Assembly: GCF_012489685.1 (NCBI RefSeq)
Contig: NC_080044.1
Span: 50,406,964 to 50,470,963 of the forward strand
From: Lotus japonicus
Taxonomy: Eukaryota > Streptophyta > Magnoliopsida > Fabales > Fabaceae
Length of the DNA: 64,000 bases
Reading direction: 5' to 3'
Below are positions 35,710-45,068 of the stretch, piece by piece (position 1 is the first letter of the stretch; each line of letters starts with the position of its first letter). The notes beneath the pieces are model-generated. The model was given only the letters and a program-made list of their open reading frames with translations, ran no database searches and was not told the DNA's origin. The position numbers and the translations under genes were made by a program.

Positions 35710-36880
35710 GGGGCAAATTGAACGTTATCATCAAATATTATGAAGCAATGTTATAAATTATAATTTTGAGAATAAAATGTAACTTCTGTGAGTATTATTA
35801 TTTGGTAACATCATCTAAAATATAGTTTGAAATTTAGTGAGGGATGATCATGATAGGATATAAATAATAGGATGAAGCAAATATCGTGTTAGAGAGGGGA
35901 AACACTTAATCCACTCTATTTGTATCATGGTGATAGTAAAAATCGAAAACATAAAATGAGTGAAAGTTATGTTTATGTGGCTGCCACATAGCAAAATGAA
36001 AGGCAGTGTAAGAGATTATTGTTTGGTCATACAAGGCTTGCCTCGACTAATTTATCTTTTTCTTTTATTATTATAAACGCCTTTATTATAGAGAAAGGTG
36101 ATAAATAGCAAACATAGTGAATAGTGAATACTGAATAGCAATGGCTAAAATGAACTTCCATAAATATAAGGTTTGATCCCTGTGTGGTTTTAAACTCATT
36201 TAAAAATTAATTTTTAATATAAATTAGTATTTTTTTTCTTTATTTTTTATAGAAAATTAGAAGCAATATATTTAAAAGTATGATAATTTGATGATGTCGT
36301 GCGGGGAGATTAGAAAACACTAATATCTACATAGTCTATATTTATTTTTCTGTTTAAACTACACGGTTACAAGATATCGCGAGGAAGAACGAACATGAAA
36401 ATACTTTCATGTAAAAATTAATAGAAAAATAAATTTTGATAAAATTCTCTACTTTAGGAATAACATCATGTTAAAAGTATTGCTTAAAAATATAGTTTGC
36501 TTAAAAATACAATAGCAATCCTCTCTAACGAGTTCCTGTTGATCTGAATCAAGATTAGTTTAACTTACAGTGTGAAAACAAACTCGCATTATCACGTTCA
36601 TGAAGAATCTTTTCTCTTTTTATCATGGTAGATTAAATCAGTTATTGTTTATTAGTCATCATTAAACCAACTCCTGATATGTTTTGCAGAATTTGAGATT
36701 TGGTTAAACAGTTTTTTTATTAGTTATTCAATTGAACGAATTTCAATATATGCAACAAGGGTTTCAATTTAAGACTTTTTGTCTACTTTGCTCATCATTT
36801 CAGATTCTTCTATTTCATTTTACTTTATTATATTTTTAATAATCAAGGTATTGATTTATGTACTAAATACAATAGATATA
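35710..36880. other. AT-rich intergenic sequence
   Basis: No gene is seen. It may be part of the Helitron whose 3' end is at 36913, but the 5' end could not be placed. Confidence 0.5.
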
Positions 36881-36883
36881 TTC

Positions 36884-36913
36884 TCCGTGCAACACACGGA
36901 TAAAAAACACTAG
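36884..36913 (+). mobile_element. Helitron 3' terminus
   Basis: The hairpin TCCGTG-CAAC-ACACGGA is followed 10 nt later by CTAG and then T, the hallmark of plant Helitron 3' ends. The body would extend to the left. Its TC-type 5' end was not identified. Confidence 0.6.
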
Positions 36914-36946
36914 TAAAAAGAGAGTGACGTGACAAATATTAGGTTT

Positions 36947-37166
36947 CACTGCATTCTTTTTTTTTCCTTGCGCCACCAGTCTCCACGGGAGAAAGGGGGC
37001 CACATGATTAATCTAGCTCGGGATACGGTAGTGATATCCCTGACCACAAATGTATTATTTTTTACCTCAAAGGAGATCGAACCCAGGTCAGAAACCTAGG
37101 CAAAATCCCTTAAGGAAATCCAAATTCACCACTTGTGGCACCCTTGTGATTTCCACTGCATTCTTT
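36947..37166 (-). mobile_element. tRNA-related SINE with 13-bp target duplication
   Basis: The body, 36960-37153, is in minus orientation: a poly-A tail (poly-T on the plus strand at 36960) and a box-B-like GGGTTCGATCTCC at about 37075-37087. The perfect 13-bp duplication CACTGCATTCTTT flanks it at 36947-36959 and 37154-37166. No coding capacity. Confidence 0.8.
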
Positions 37167-37298
37167 GAAAACGAGAATATTCTCTTGCAAATACATTCAT
37201 TACATGGATCAAAAGTTTTGGTTATTAATTTAATTAAAGAAAACTGATTTTGATCATGACGATAAAATCAATTAACTATCCTAGAAGCTTAATAATTA

Positions 37299-38290
37299 GG
37301 GAATTGTTATTCAGACCCTCCCCCCCAGCTATTTAAACCCTTTAAAAAGTGCAAAAAATACTAAAATACCCTTAATGAAAAAAATATAAAAAAACCCACC
37401 CACCCCTCATCCTCACGTTCTCTCTCCTCTCTCCTTACCTCTTTCCTCTTTCTTCAACCCACCACCACCACGCACAACCACCGCCGCACCCACGGCCGCC
37501 GCCACCACCACCGTTGCCGCCACCACCGCCACCACCACCACAACCTCAATTTTCTGTCGATTTTCAAATTTCTAACGGTAGGGAGTTGTTTATGTCGCTT
37601 TTAATTGTTTTCTGCAAATAAACGCACTTCTAAAGTGCGTCACGCACTTCTAAAGTGCACGCACTTAAAAAGTGTGTTGTTAACGCACTTTTAAAGTGCG
37701 AAGGAAACACACTTTTAAATGGCGAATTGCTGCAACATTGTACAGAACTGATGTCAGATGATTTTTAAAAATTATGAGACTCCACAGTAAATCAAGTCAG
37801 AATATTTGAAGATTTATGGTGGAATAAAAAAAATTCAAAATAAAATATCAGATGAAGGAATTTGGTTAAATTACACAAATCTTAGGACCTTCGAAGAAGG
37901 TGCTAAGTTACGGTCATTTGATTTTTCTCTTCAACTTTGCAGTTGGTCGCCTGAGCATCCGACATAAAAAACTGTCTACTTTTCCAAACCGCACCCCACC
38001 TGATTGTGAAGCAACTACTAGGAGTAAGAATTTGAAGATTCTGACTACATATTTGAGCTCATAATGGTCTTGTTACCTTAACCAAGATGTGTCAGTCCCA
38101 AATTCTTTCCAGAAACTAAATAGGAAAAAATAAAAATATGTGCGTTCCGCTCGCACAGTGAAAGTGCGACCAAAACGCACGTTGAAAGTGCGTGATGGGC
38201 GCACCTTGGAAGTGCGTGATGGACGCAATTTACAAATGCGTTTTGGTCGCCTATCTAAATAGCCATCGAGGAGTCCGAATAACAATCCCC
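37299..38290. mobile_element. non-autonomous Mutator-like element, ~1 kb
   Basis: Terminal inverted repeats of ~40 bp begin GGGAATTGTTATTCAGAC on the left and GGGGATTGTTATTCGGAC on the right (reverse strand), both reaching CTATTTAxACCCT. The flanks are TAATAATTA (37290-37298) and TAATAGTTA (38291-38299), a 9-bp duplication with one mismatch, the size expected for Mutator-like elements. The interior has a CCN-rich stretch (37460-37545) and two subterminal arrays of GCAC...GTGC palindromes (37625-37735 and 38135-38250). No transposase. Confidence 0.7.
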
Positions 38291-38299
38291 TAATAGTTA

Positions 38300-39490
38300 C
38301 TATAAATTTCAATTAGACTAATATATTTTACTATGATTAAGTTCAAAAAAAAAAATATTTTACTATGATTACCATGACCGTCAATAATGTAACAAAATAT
38401 AATGATGGAAATAATAACTGACACAGGATACAAGGATTTCTTCTAAGAATACATTCAGATGTTAGACAATTGAAAAAAATATTAATAATATAAGTGTTGA
38501 GTGTTAACTCTAAAAACAACAGGTTACAGAATTTCTTTCAACTCTATTTGATAGTATTACGCCAAAGATCAATAACATAATCCTCTATTTGATAGTATTA
38601 CGCCAAAGATCAATAACATAATCCTGGTTGTTAAAACCTCCATGGTTGCTAGATGCATCATAAAAAAGCTCAAGTTGTGTTTGCAAAACAGAGTTCGAGT
38701 GAATATAGATTTGCAAAACAAAGTTTGGACCAAAGTGGGTTGGTTGTAATGTGATTTATGTTTAGATACTTTGATTTCAAAATAGAGTTTGGGGTTGAAA
38801 GTATGTTGGATGAATGTAAAAGTGACAATTTGGAGAGTTGAGATGGAAATTGGTATAGGTTGGGTAAATGTGGTTTTTAATTTGCCAAACATAGTAACAC
38901 AAAGTTACATAAGACCCGAAAGTACTTTTAGATGACCGAACTGAAAAGAAACACAACACTAATCTCCAGATATGAACAATGGTTTCAAAAATGAAAAATA
39001 CAATAAAAAAACCTCTATAACCCTAAAACTTATATGTAAATTTCAGTCCACCGGTTTTACATGGACAGTCATGCATGTCAAATTGATCCTCCTACCCACA
39101 CGTACAGCTCTATAAATGATTGATTGGTCGCAACAATCAACAGAGCAAATATTACAAGTGCTCTTTTACACAGCCAATGTATGCTAGTTATATATGATAA
39201 AACAAAATCACACTCAAATCTAATCAAATGATTTCTAATCATTGTTTTCCAATTCTACCAAACTGTAAAAGGTATATAGGTGGTCTCACAACATGTAAAA
39301 TAAAATTAAAATCATAACTTGTTCGATGACTATTAAGAACAACCACAAAAGTCTTCTTATCACACTAAGTGAGGCAAGCTAAAAAGGGTGATCCATTTGT
39401 GCTCTGGGGTGTCAGCTGGATTCACATTAAAAGGACTTATTCAACCTTAATTAAAAAGGGTCAAACTTACAACTTAAAATTGAAATTCAA
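38300..39490. other. intergenic sequence
   Basis: AT-rich, no supported gene. A 42-bp direct duplication at about 38540-38625 (GATAGTATTACGCCAAAG twice) is absent from the second copy of the segment. The minus-strand ORFs at 38569-38959 show no recognisable protein. Confidence 0.5.
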
Positions 39491-39494
39491 ACAG

Positions 39495-41954
39495 CTACTT
39501 AGACATAATCTCAACACGCATGAAATTCTCTAAACTCATTAAATTCTTTTCCAGTTCGATCAGCCAAACCCGAAAAACTCCTAGCACGACTTGCGGGTGG
39601 TCCTCAAAAGAGCTTTCTTCAACGAATTGAACTTCACAAAACCAGACAAACCAGCCAAGATATATAAGAAAGAAATAAAACATGAAATTAAATAATTAAT
39701 TTAACTCAATATGATTTAGGTTTACCTTCAGGATCAATAGAGATGGGTTGGAAAGGGAGTGTTGTCTTCATCAGCATAGAAGAAACAAAACCAGCGAAGA
39801 TATATAAGAAAGAAAGAAAGAAAACATGAAATTAATTAATTAATTAAACTCAAAATATGATTCAGGTTTGTACCTTCTGAGATTAGATACTTGTTTCTGA
39901 GATATATGATGTGTTTGATGGATATACTATTATTCATCGGCTGGTCATATTTCTGCAGGTCATGTTTTTCACAAAACTCCTGAAATTCTTTTTCGGTTTG
40001 ATCAGCCAAACTCGGAAAAGTCAGAGCACCTGGGATGAAGGGGGTCTCGGTCTCAAGAGACCTCTTGAAAATTTGGAACCTCGATTGTTTCTCCTTCTCG
40101 TCAGCGTATTCTTTTCCATACACTTTGCACCAGATTTTGAAAGCCTCGAAGAAGTCAAGTTCCTTGGCAGCAGCAGCTTCTTCAACAATTACAGCAACAA
40201 AAACAGACAAATCAGCCCAGATATATGAAATTAATTAACTCAAGATGATTAAGGGTTTACTGGATCGGAATCTACACCAAACAAGAATGTAGAAACAAAA
40301 CCAGGCAAGATATATAAGAAAGAAAACATGAAATTAATTAAAATATGATTTAGGGATTGTACCGGATCCTAGTGACATTGGAACGGGAGTGTTGTCTTCT
40401 TCTCCTACTAAATCTTCCTTCTCATTCTCAACTGATCAACAGAAAACAAACAAGAAAACCATTGGAACGGAAACCAGCGAAGATATATAAGAAAGAAAGA
40501 AAGAAAACATGAAATTAATTAATTAATTAAACTCAAAATATGATTCAGGTTTGTACCTTCTGAGATTAGATACTTGTTTCTGAGATATATGATGTGTTTG
40601 ATGGATATACTATTATTCATCGGCTGGTCATATTTCTGCAGGTCATGTTTTTCACAAAACTCCTGAAATTCTTTTTCGGTTTGATCAGCCAAACTCGGAA
40701 AAGTCAGAGCACCTGGGATGAAGGGGGTCTCGGTCTCAAGAGACCTCTTGAAATTTTGGAACCTCGATTGTTTCTCCTTCTCGTCAGCGTATTCTTTTCC
40801 ATACACTTTGCACCAGATTTTGAAAGCCTCGAAGAAGTCAAGTTCCTTGGCAGCAGCAGCTTCTTCAACAATTACAGCAACAAAAACAGACAAATCAGCC
40901 CAGATATATGAAATTAATTCACTCAAGATGATTAAGGGTTTACTGGATCGGAATCTACACCAAACAAGAATGTAGAAACAAAACCAGGCAAGATATATAA
41001 GAAAGAAAACATGAAATTAATTAAAATATGATTTAGGGATTGTACCGGAACCTAGTGACATTGGAACGGGAGTGTTGTCTTCTTCTCCTACTAAATCTTC
41101 CTTCTCATTCTCAACTGATCAACAGAAAACAAACAAGAAAACCATTGGAACGGAAACCAGCGAAGATATATAAGAAAGAAAGAAAGAAAACATGAAATTA
41201 ATTAATTAATTAAACTCAAAATATGATTCAGGTTTGTACCTTCTGAGATTAGATACTTGTTTCTGAGATATATGATGTGTTTGATGGATATACTATTATT
41301 CATCGGCTGGTCATATTTCTGCAGGTCATGTTTTTCACAAAACTCCTGAAATTCTTTTTCGGTTTGATCAGCCAAACTCGGAAAAGTCAGAGCACCTGGG
41401 ATGAAGGGGGTCTCGGTCTCAAGAGACCTCTTGAAATTTTGGAACCTCGATTGTTTCTCCTTCTCGTCACGGTATTCTTTTCCATACACTTTGCACCAGA
41501 TTTTGAAAGCCTCCAAGGAGATAAGTTCATTGGCAGCAGCTTCTTCAACAATTACAGCAACAAAAACCGACAAATCAGCCACTCAAGATGATTTAGGGTT
41601 TACTTTAGGATCGGAATCTACACCAAACAAGAATGTAGAAACAAAACAAAACCAGGCAAGATATATAAGAAAGAAAGAAAACATGAAAATATGATTTAGG
41701 GTTTGTACCGGAATCAGTGGTGTGCTCTTCTCCTACTAAATCCTTGTCAACTTTGAATTTCTTTAACGGTGAAGCAAAATCCTTCTCATTCTCGACTAAT
41801 CAAAAGAAAACAATAAATCCATTGTAATTAATTTTGTAAAAAATTATAGGTTGTGCTGCGTATCGTGCTTTGGTTTACGGTGGTGTGTACCTGAATCGTG
41901 GTCTGGAATTACAGACGCGGAGGGGCTGAAAATGGAGGCGCGCGGCGTCGTCAT
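39495..41954 (-). CDS. tandem I29 (cathepsin propeptide inhibitor)-like exon cassette gene, copy 1; possibly a pseudogene
   Basis: A plausible first exon (ATG 41954, ends 41891 at GTACAC) joins in frame to a second (41795-41709, VENEKDFASP...). Three cassettes follow, with main exons in 41582-41240, 40926-40557 and about 40210-39874, and a degenerate fourth near 39500-39680. Each main exon carries an I29-like core: FEAFKIWCKVYGKEY, then EKQSRFxxFKRSLE (an ERF-type helix motif with Ser for the usual Asn) and SLADQTEKEFQEF. I29 domains block papain-type proteases as propeptides or as stand-alone inhibitors. No protease domain follows. Donor sites (AAGGTACAAAC, phase 1) are conserved. However, the small exon ATTCCGATCCA before each main exon would leave a phase mismatch, so the full gene model is not settled. 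Confidence 0.5.
39836..41582 (-). repeat. three tandem ~683-bp exon-cassette units
   Basis: The units are offset by 683 bp (39836, 40519, ~41202 starts). Each contains a main I29-like exon, a short acidic exon (VENEKEDLVGEEDNTP in the inner ones) and introns with GAAAGAAAGAAA and ATTAATTAATTA microsatellites. The second copy of the segment has only two. Confidence 0.85.
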
Positions 41955-42196
41955 CGTTGCGGCGGTTGAGAGAGGAGAGGGTAGGGTTGAGAGAGGAGAG
42001 GAAGAATGGAACGGAATGGCAGAACGACCACGCTTGGTTGTTTTAAGTAAACTGAAATTTTTTTTGCTTTTAGTAAACTGAATTTTTTTTTGTTTTTTAA
42101 CTTTTAATAATTGTTCTATTTGAAGCTCCTTTTTTTTTCATGGAGAATTTTTGTGCTTCTTAATGAACACTATGTGTTTGGATTTAGAGTCATACT

Positions 42197-43130
42197 CAGT
42201 GTTATCAGACTCGGCTCGAACCGGCCGGTTTGATCGGTTGAACCGGAAACCGGACCCCTGACCGGTTCGAGTCGAGCAACGGATCGGGGATGCAATCGAC
42301 TCGCCTTGAACCGGATTGAACCGGCCGGGTCAGTATAAAAACCGGTGACCCGGAGCTATGGTTGGACCGGTATTCTTTTTAAAAAAAAAATATAACTCCA
42401 AAACGATCCAAAACGAAGAACAGATCGAAGGGGTGTTGCTCAAAATTCTAAAACTGAAGAATGGGTGTTGATTGAGGCGCTTCAAGTTGGGGTCTTTCAG
42501 AAGCTACTCGTTCTTCTTCAGGTGGGTTGTGGGGAGAGTACCAAGGATAAGACTACTAAGTTGTTGAAAATGTTGAATGGTTACAGAAGCAAAGCGGAGT
42601 GTGTTGATTCTTCTTTGGATTTCATGAATCGGTTTTGGCCTTGTCTCTTTTCCATTTCCTCTATCTTGCCCCTTTCTCACCCTGCAACATCAATGTCTCA
42701 TATCTGTTGTGCGGCTGCAGCTTCTTATGTTAGATATTGGAGAAGTGTAAATGAGGGTAAAGGAAAATATTAGGGTTAGTATAAGTTGGGTAAAAAAAAA
42801 GTTGGGCCAAAAGTTTCCATCATGGCCCATTTGTAGTTATTAAAAATAATATATATTCTGCATTGTGTGTGGGCTCACGTCAAACACATATGAACGAAAA
42901 AAAAATTGTAGCTCTAACTTTAAATTAAACTTTTGAAATTCATTTTTCTGAAACTTTGGATTTGAGACATATAGAGATGCTAAAAGCTTGTCTTTGGATT
43001 ATGAATTTTTTCATTTTTTTTAGTGTCAACCGAGTCAAACGGTTCAACCAGTGACCCAATGGTTAGACCAGTGACCCATTGACCCAGTGCCCTGACCGAG
43101 TCGATCTTCGGGTCGAGTCTGATAACACTG
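42197..43130 (+). mobile_element. non-autonomous hAT element, 934 bp, copy 1
   Basis: The terminal inverted repeats begin CAGTGTTATCAGACTCG on both ends (22 of 24 bases match). The 8-bp target duplication GTCATACT is perfect (42189-42196 and 43131-43138), the length typical of hAT. The subterminal parts are rich in ACCGG/CCGGT motifs. No transposase. It carries a gene fragment (42465-42773). Confidence 0.88.
42465..42773 (+). pseudogene. captured U-box/ARM-type gene fragment inside the hAT element, copy 1
   Basis: The frame reads KLLVLLQVGCGESTKDKTTK, then LLKMLNGYR and AECVDSSLDF. This resembles the C-terminal ARM-repeat end of plant U-box E3 ubiquitin ligases (family judged from memory). 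After SSLDF the frame leaves the family. It has no ATG start (first start-like codon is TTG) and lies entirely inside the hAT element, so it is a captured 3' gene piece. Confidence 0.5.
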
Positions 43131-43136
43131 GTCATA

Positions 43137-43166
43137 CTAGTGTTTCTTACCCGTGCTTTGCACGGC
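43137..43166 (-). mobile_element. Helitron 3' terminus, copy 1
   Basis: On the minus strand the perfect hairpin CCGTGC-AAA-GCACGG is followed by GTAAGAAACACTAG and then T. The body extends to the right, where the Tat element is inserted. The hAT element sits between CT and AG of this terminus. Confidence 0.65.
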
Positions 43167-43203
43167 GAATTTTGTTCTTATTATTTAGATATGTATATTC
43201 ATA

Positions 43204-43349
43204 TGGTAGCTCAGTGTGAAGAACTATCGGGTTCGATCCCCACACAATACACTTTGGGGAAGGGATGAGGAGCCTTAATTGTGACTAAATCCCGAATTTG
43301 GCGGCATCCAAAGGGTTACCGGTTACCGGATGCAAATACCAAAAAAAAA
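43204..43349 (+). mobile_element. tRNA-derived SINE, copy 1
   Basis: TAGCTCAGTGTGAAG (box A type) and GGTTCGATCCC (box B) are spaced as in a tRNA-derived promoter. A unique body and an A9 tail follow. It lies inside the presumed Helitron body. A clear target duplication was not found. Confidence 0.65.
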
Positions 43350-43987
43350 GTTGATATACTTGAAAATTTCCAATTTTTTTATCTTTTAAAATTAAGAGAC
43401 TAAATAAATATGAACACTTAACAAAATAAAACCACGACGAATATCACACAATCTTCAAACTTTCACAAAACTTTTACTAAATTTTCACCTAAAATTATTT
43501 TAAAAGTTACGAAAAAAAATACATAAGTTATATAAAATGTATATTTTATTAGGTTTAACAATAAATGTACTTTGTTGTTAAAATATTCCTTCCCGTAGGA
43601 GAATTTAACTCCTATAATAATTTGTACAAAAAAATTAAAGTGGACTATATTATTATGTAGTACAAAATTAACTTCAAACTATATTATATTATGTTTTTTT
43701 TAACCAAAAAAATATTCCAGTGAAGTCTTATTAACATTTATTTTTATGTAGAAGTATTTTCATTTAAAATGTTCCTCCTATAAAAGCTTTTAGCCTTATG
43801 ATTGTCAATCACCAATTACATTATCAACACCTTCCTAAAGCAAGGCACCAACGGCTCTTTCTAATACATTTAGCCACCAACAGAAAAAAAAACTAAACTC
43901 ATGAACGGTTACCCCCGGACATTGAAATACCAATCTTGCCAAGCCTCAAGAAGTAACACGTTGTCACAAATAGAAAAATTCAGAATA
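43350..43987. other. AT-rich sequence, presumed Helitron body
   Basis: No gene is seen. It continues after the Tat element at 53570. Confidence 0.4.
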
Positions 43988-43992
43988 GTAAT

Positions 43993-44370
43993 TGTTCTGT
44001 ACTAGGGCAAGCTTACGTAAGAGAAAGACAAAAAGTAAACCCTAGCAGAGCACTAAAATAGCAAAACTACCATAAAAGGAATATTCTCCTTAATGCTGAA
44101 AAAGTTGGTTTCGTACAAGTGGATGACCTCCCCTTTTATAGAGGGGGTGGTCATGATATGGATCTTTCCTATATTTGGGCCTGACAATCAGGGCCCAAAT
44201 CCCCATACATATAAGACAAATCCAAAGGAATCTTCCAGCTGGCTTGTGGGTCCATCACCTAAGGGAGGGCGATGAAGCTCGTTGTGTCACACTTCCCGCC
44301 ATGGCTATCTTTAATGGTTTATTGTTCATCTTGGGCGGGACATAATCTTCTTTATGTCCCGCCCAGTCCA
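43993..44370 (-). repeat. 3' LTR of the Tat element
   Basis: 378 bp, TGTTCTGTAC...CCCAGTCCA on the plus strand. The sense-strand TATA box (TATAAAAGGGG) is at 44130-44140. The purine-rich CTTGGGGGCATG lies just inside it. Confidence 0.95.
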
Positions 44371-44459
44371 CATGCCCCCAAGACATGAGACTCGAGTAAA
44401 GAGTCGAAATGTCTTCATCATGTTACCTAGTAGTTCGCCTCTATTGTTTATTCGTTCAT

Positions 44460-44544
44460 CGCCATTTTACCTTCGTTGTTACATCGCCATTTTACCTTCG
44501 TTGTTACATCGCCATTTTACCTTCGTTGTTACATCGCCATTTTC
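44460..44544 (+). repeat. 25-bp tandem repeats upstream of the antisense gene
   Basis: Three full units and a partial fourth of a 25-nt sequence starting CGCCATTTTACCTTCG. They lie ~240 bp upstream of the TATA box at 44785 and could be regulatory. They give the spurious ORFs seen here. Confidence 0.85.
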
Positions 44545-44784
44545 ACGCTTCGCCACCTTTGTTGCCGTTTCAAAGATATGTCGCCATTAATCATAACCGT
44601 CAACCACGTCTTTTCAACTGACGCACGTATCCTTATTTTCCGGGATTTCGTCATCATTTGTTATAAATGCAATCTTCAGTTGCGCGTCTCGAGGAGTAAT
44701 GTCTTTTCGCTTCCTAACTTTTCGAATTTCAAATCCCACGATCCCACGATCTTCCCCCACTCATTCTCTCTCTTCCTTTCTCTC

Positions 44785-44792
44785 TATAAAAT
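44785..44792 (+). promoter_or_regulatory. TATA box of the antisense gene
   Basis: TATAAAAT follows a CT-rich stretch (TTCTCTCTCTTCC). It stands 284 bp before the ATG at 45069, with a CT-rich leader between, like an ordinary plant promoter. Confidence 0.6.
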
Positions 44793-45068
44793 CCCCTTTT
44801 CACTTTTCATTTTTCACTTTCTTAAAACTTTTGCTCTGAAAACCCTTTTCACCGCAGCTTTCATTCTCTTCTTTGAACTCCGGTGAACCTTTTCTTCCTC
44901 CGGCCGTCGTCATTGCGCGGTGCTCCCCTATCGCCGACGTTCTCCTTTCTCAAATTCACGGTTCTCCCTCTGGTTAGTTTTTCTCTTTCTTGAGACTCTT
45001 CGTTTACTTCTTTTTTCTCTGACTCTGTTCATCTTCTTTCTTCTTTCAACTCTGTTCATCTTCTTTTT

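Larger units (their letters stand above)
37625..43495. repeat. segmental duplication, copy 1
   Basis: This segment is repeated in direct orientation at 58784-64000, with the same element order (part of the Mutator-like element, I29 cassettes, hAT element, Helitron end, SINE). The identity is very high. Differences seen: one extra I29 cassette (~683 bp) here, a 42-bp direct duplication near 38580 here, and ~70 bp of Mutator-like element end missing here. Confidence 0.92.

Noticed and set aside
39911..40228. Plus-strand 105-codon ORFs repeated in each I29 cassette
   Set aside because: Antisense shadows of the I29-like exons. They repeat only because the cassettes do.
41604..41617. 14-nt (elsewhere 11-nt) micro-exon ATTCCGATCC(T/A)... 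in the I29 cassettes
   Set aside because: The splice signals look good and the lengths differ by three. However, joining to the next I29 exon leaves a phase mismatch with every acceptor I could find, so it is not annotated as an exon.
43204..43349. tRNA gene
   Set aside because: Box A and box B are present but no cloverleaf can be drawn. The 3' body and A-tail indicate a SINE.
44354..44886. Overlapping plus-strand ORFs of 70-136 codons
   Set aside because: They are produced by the 25-bp tandem repeats and lie upstream of the antisense gene's TATA box.
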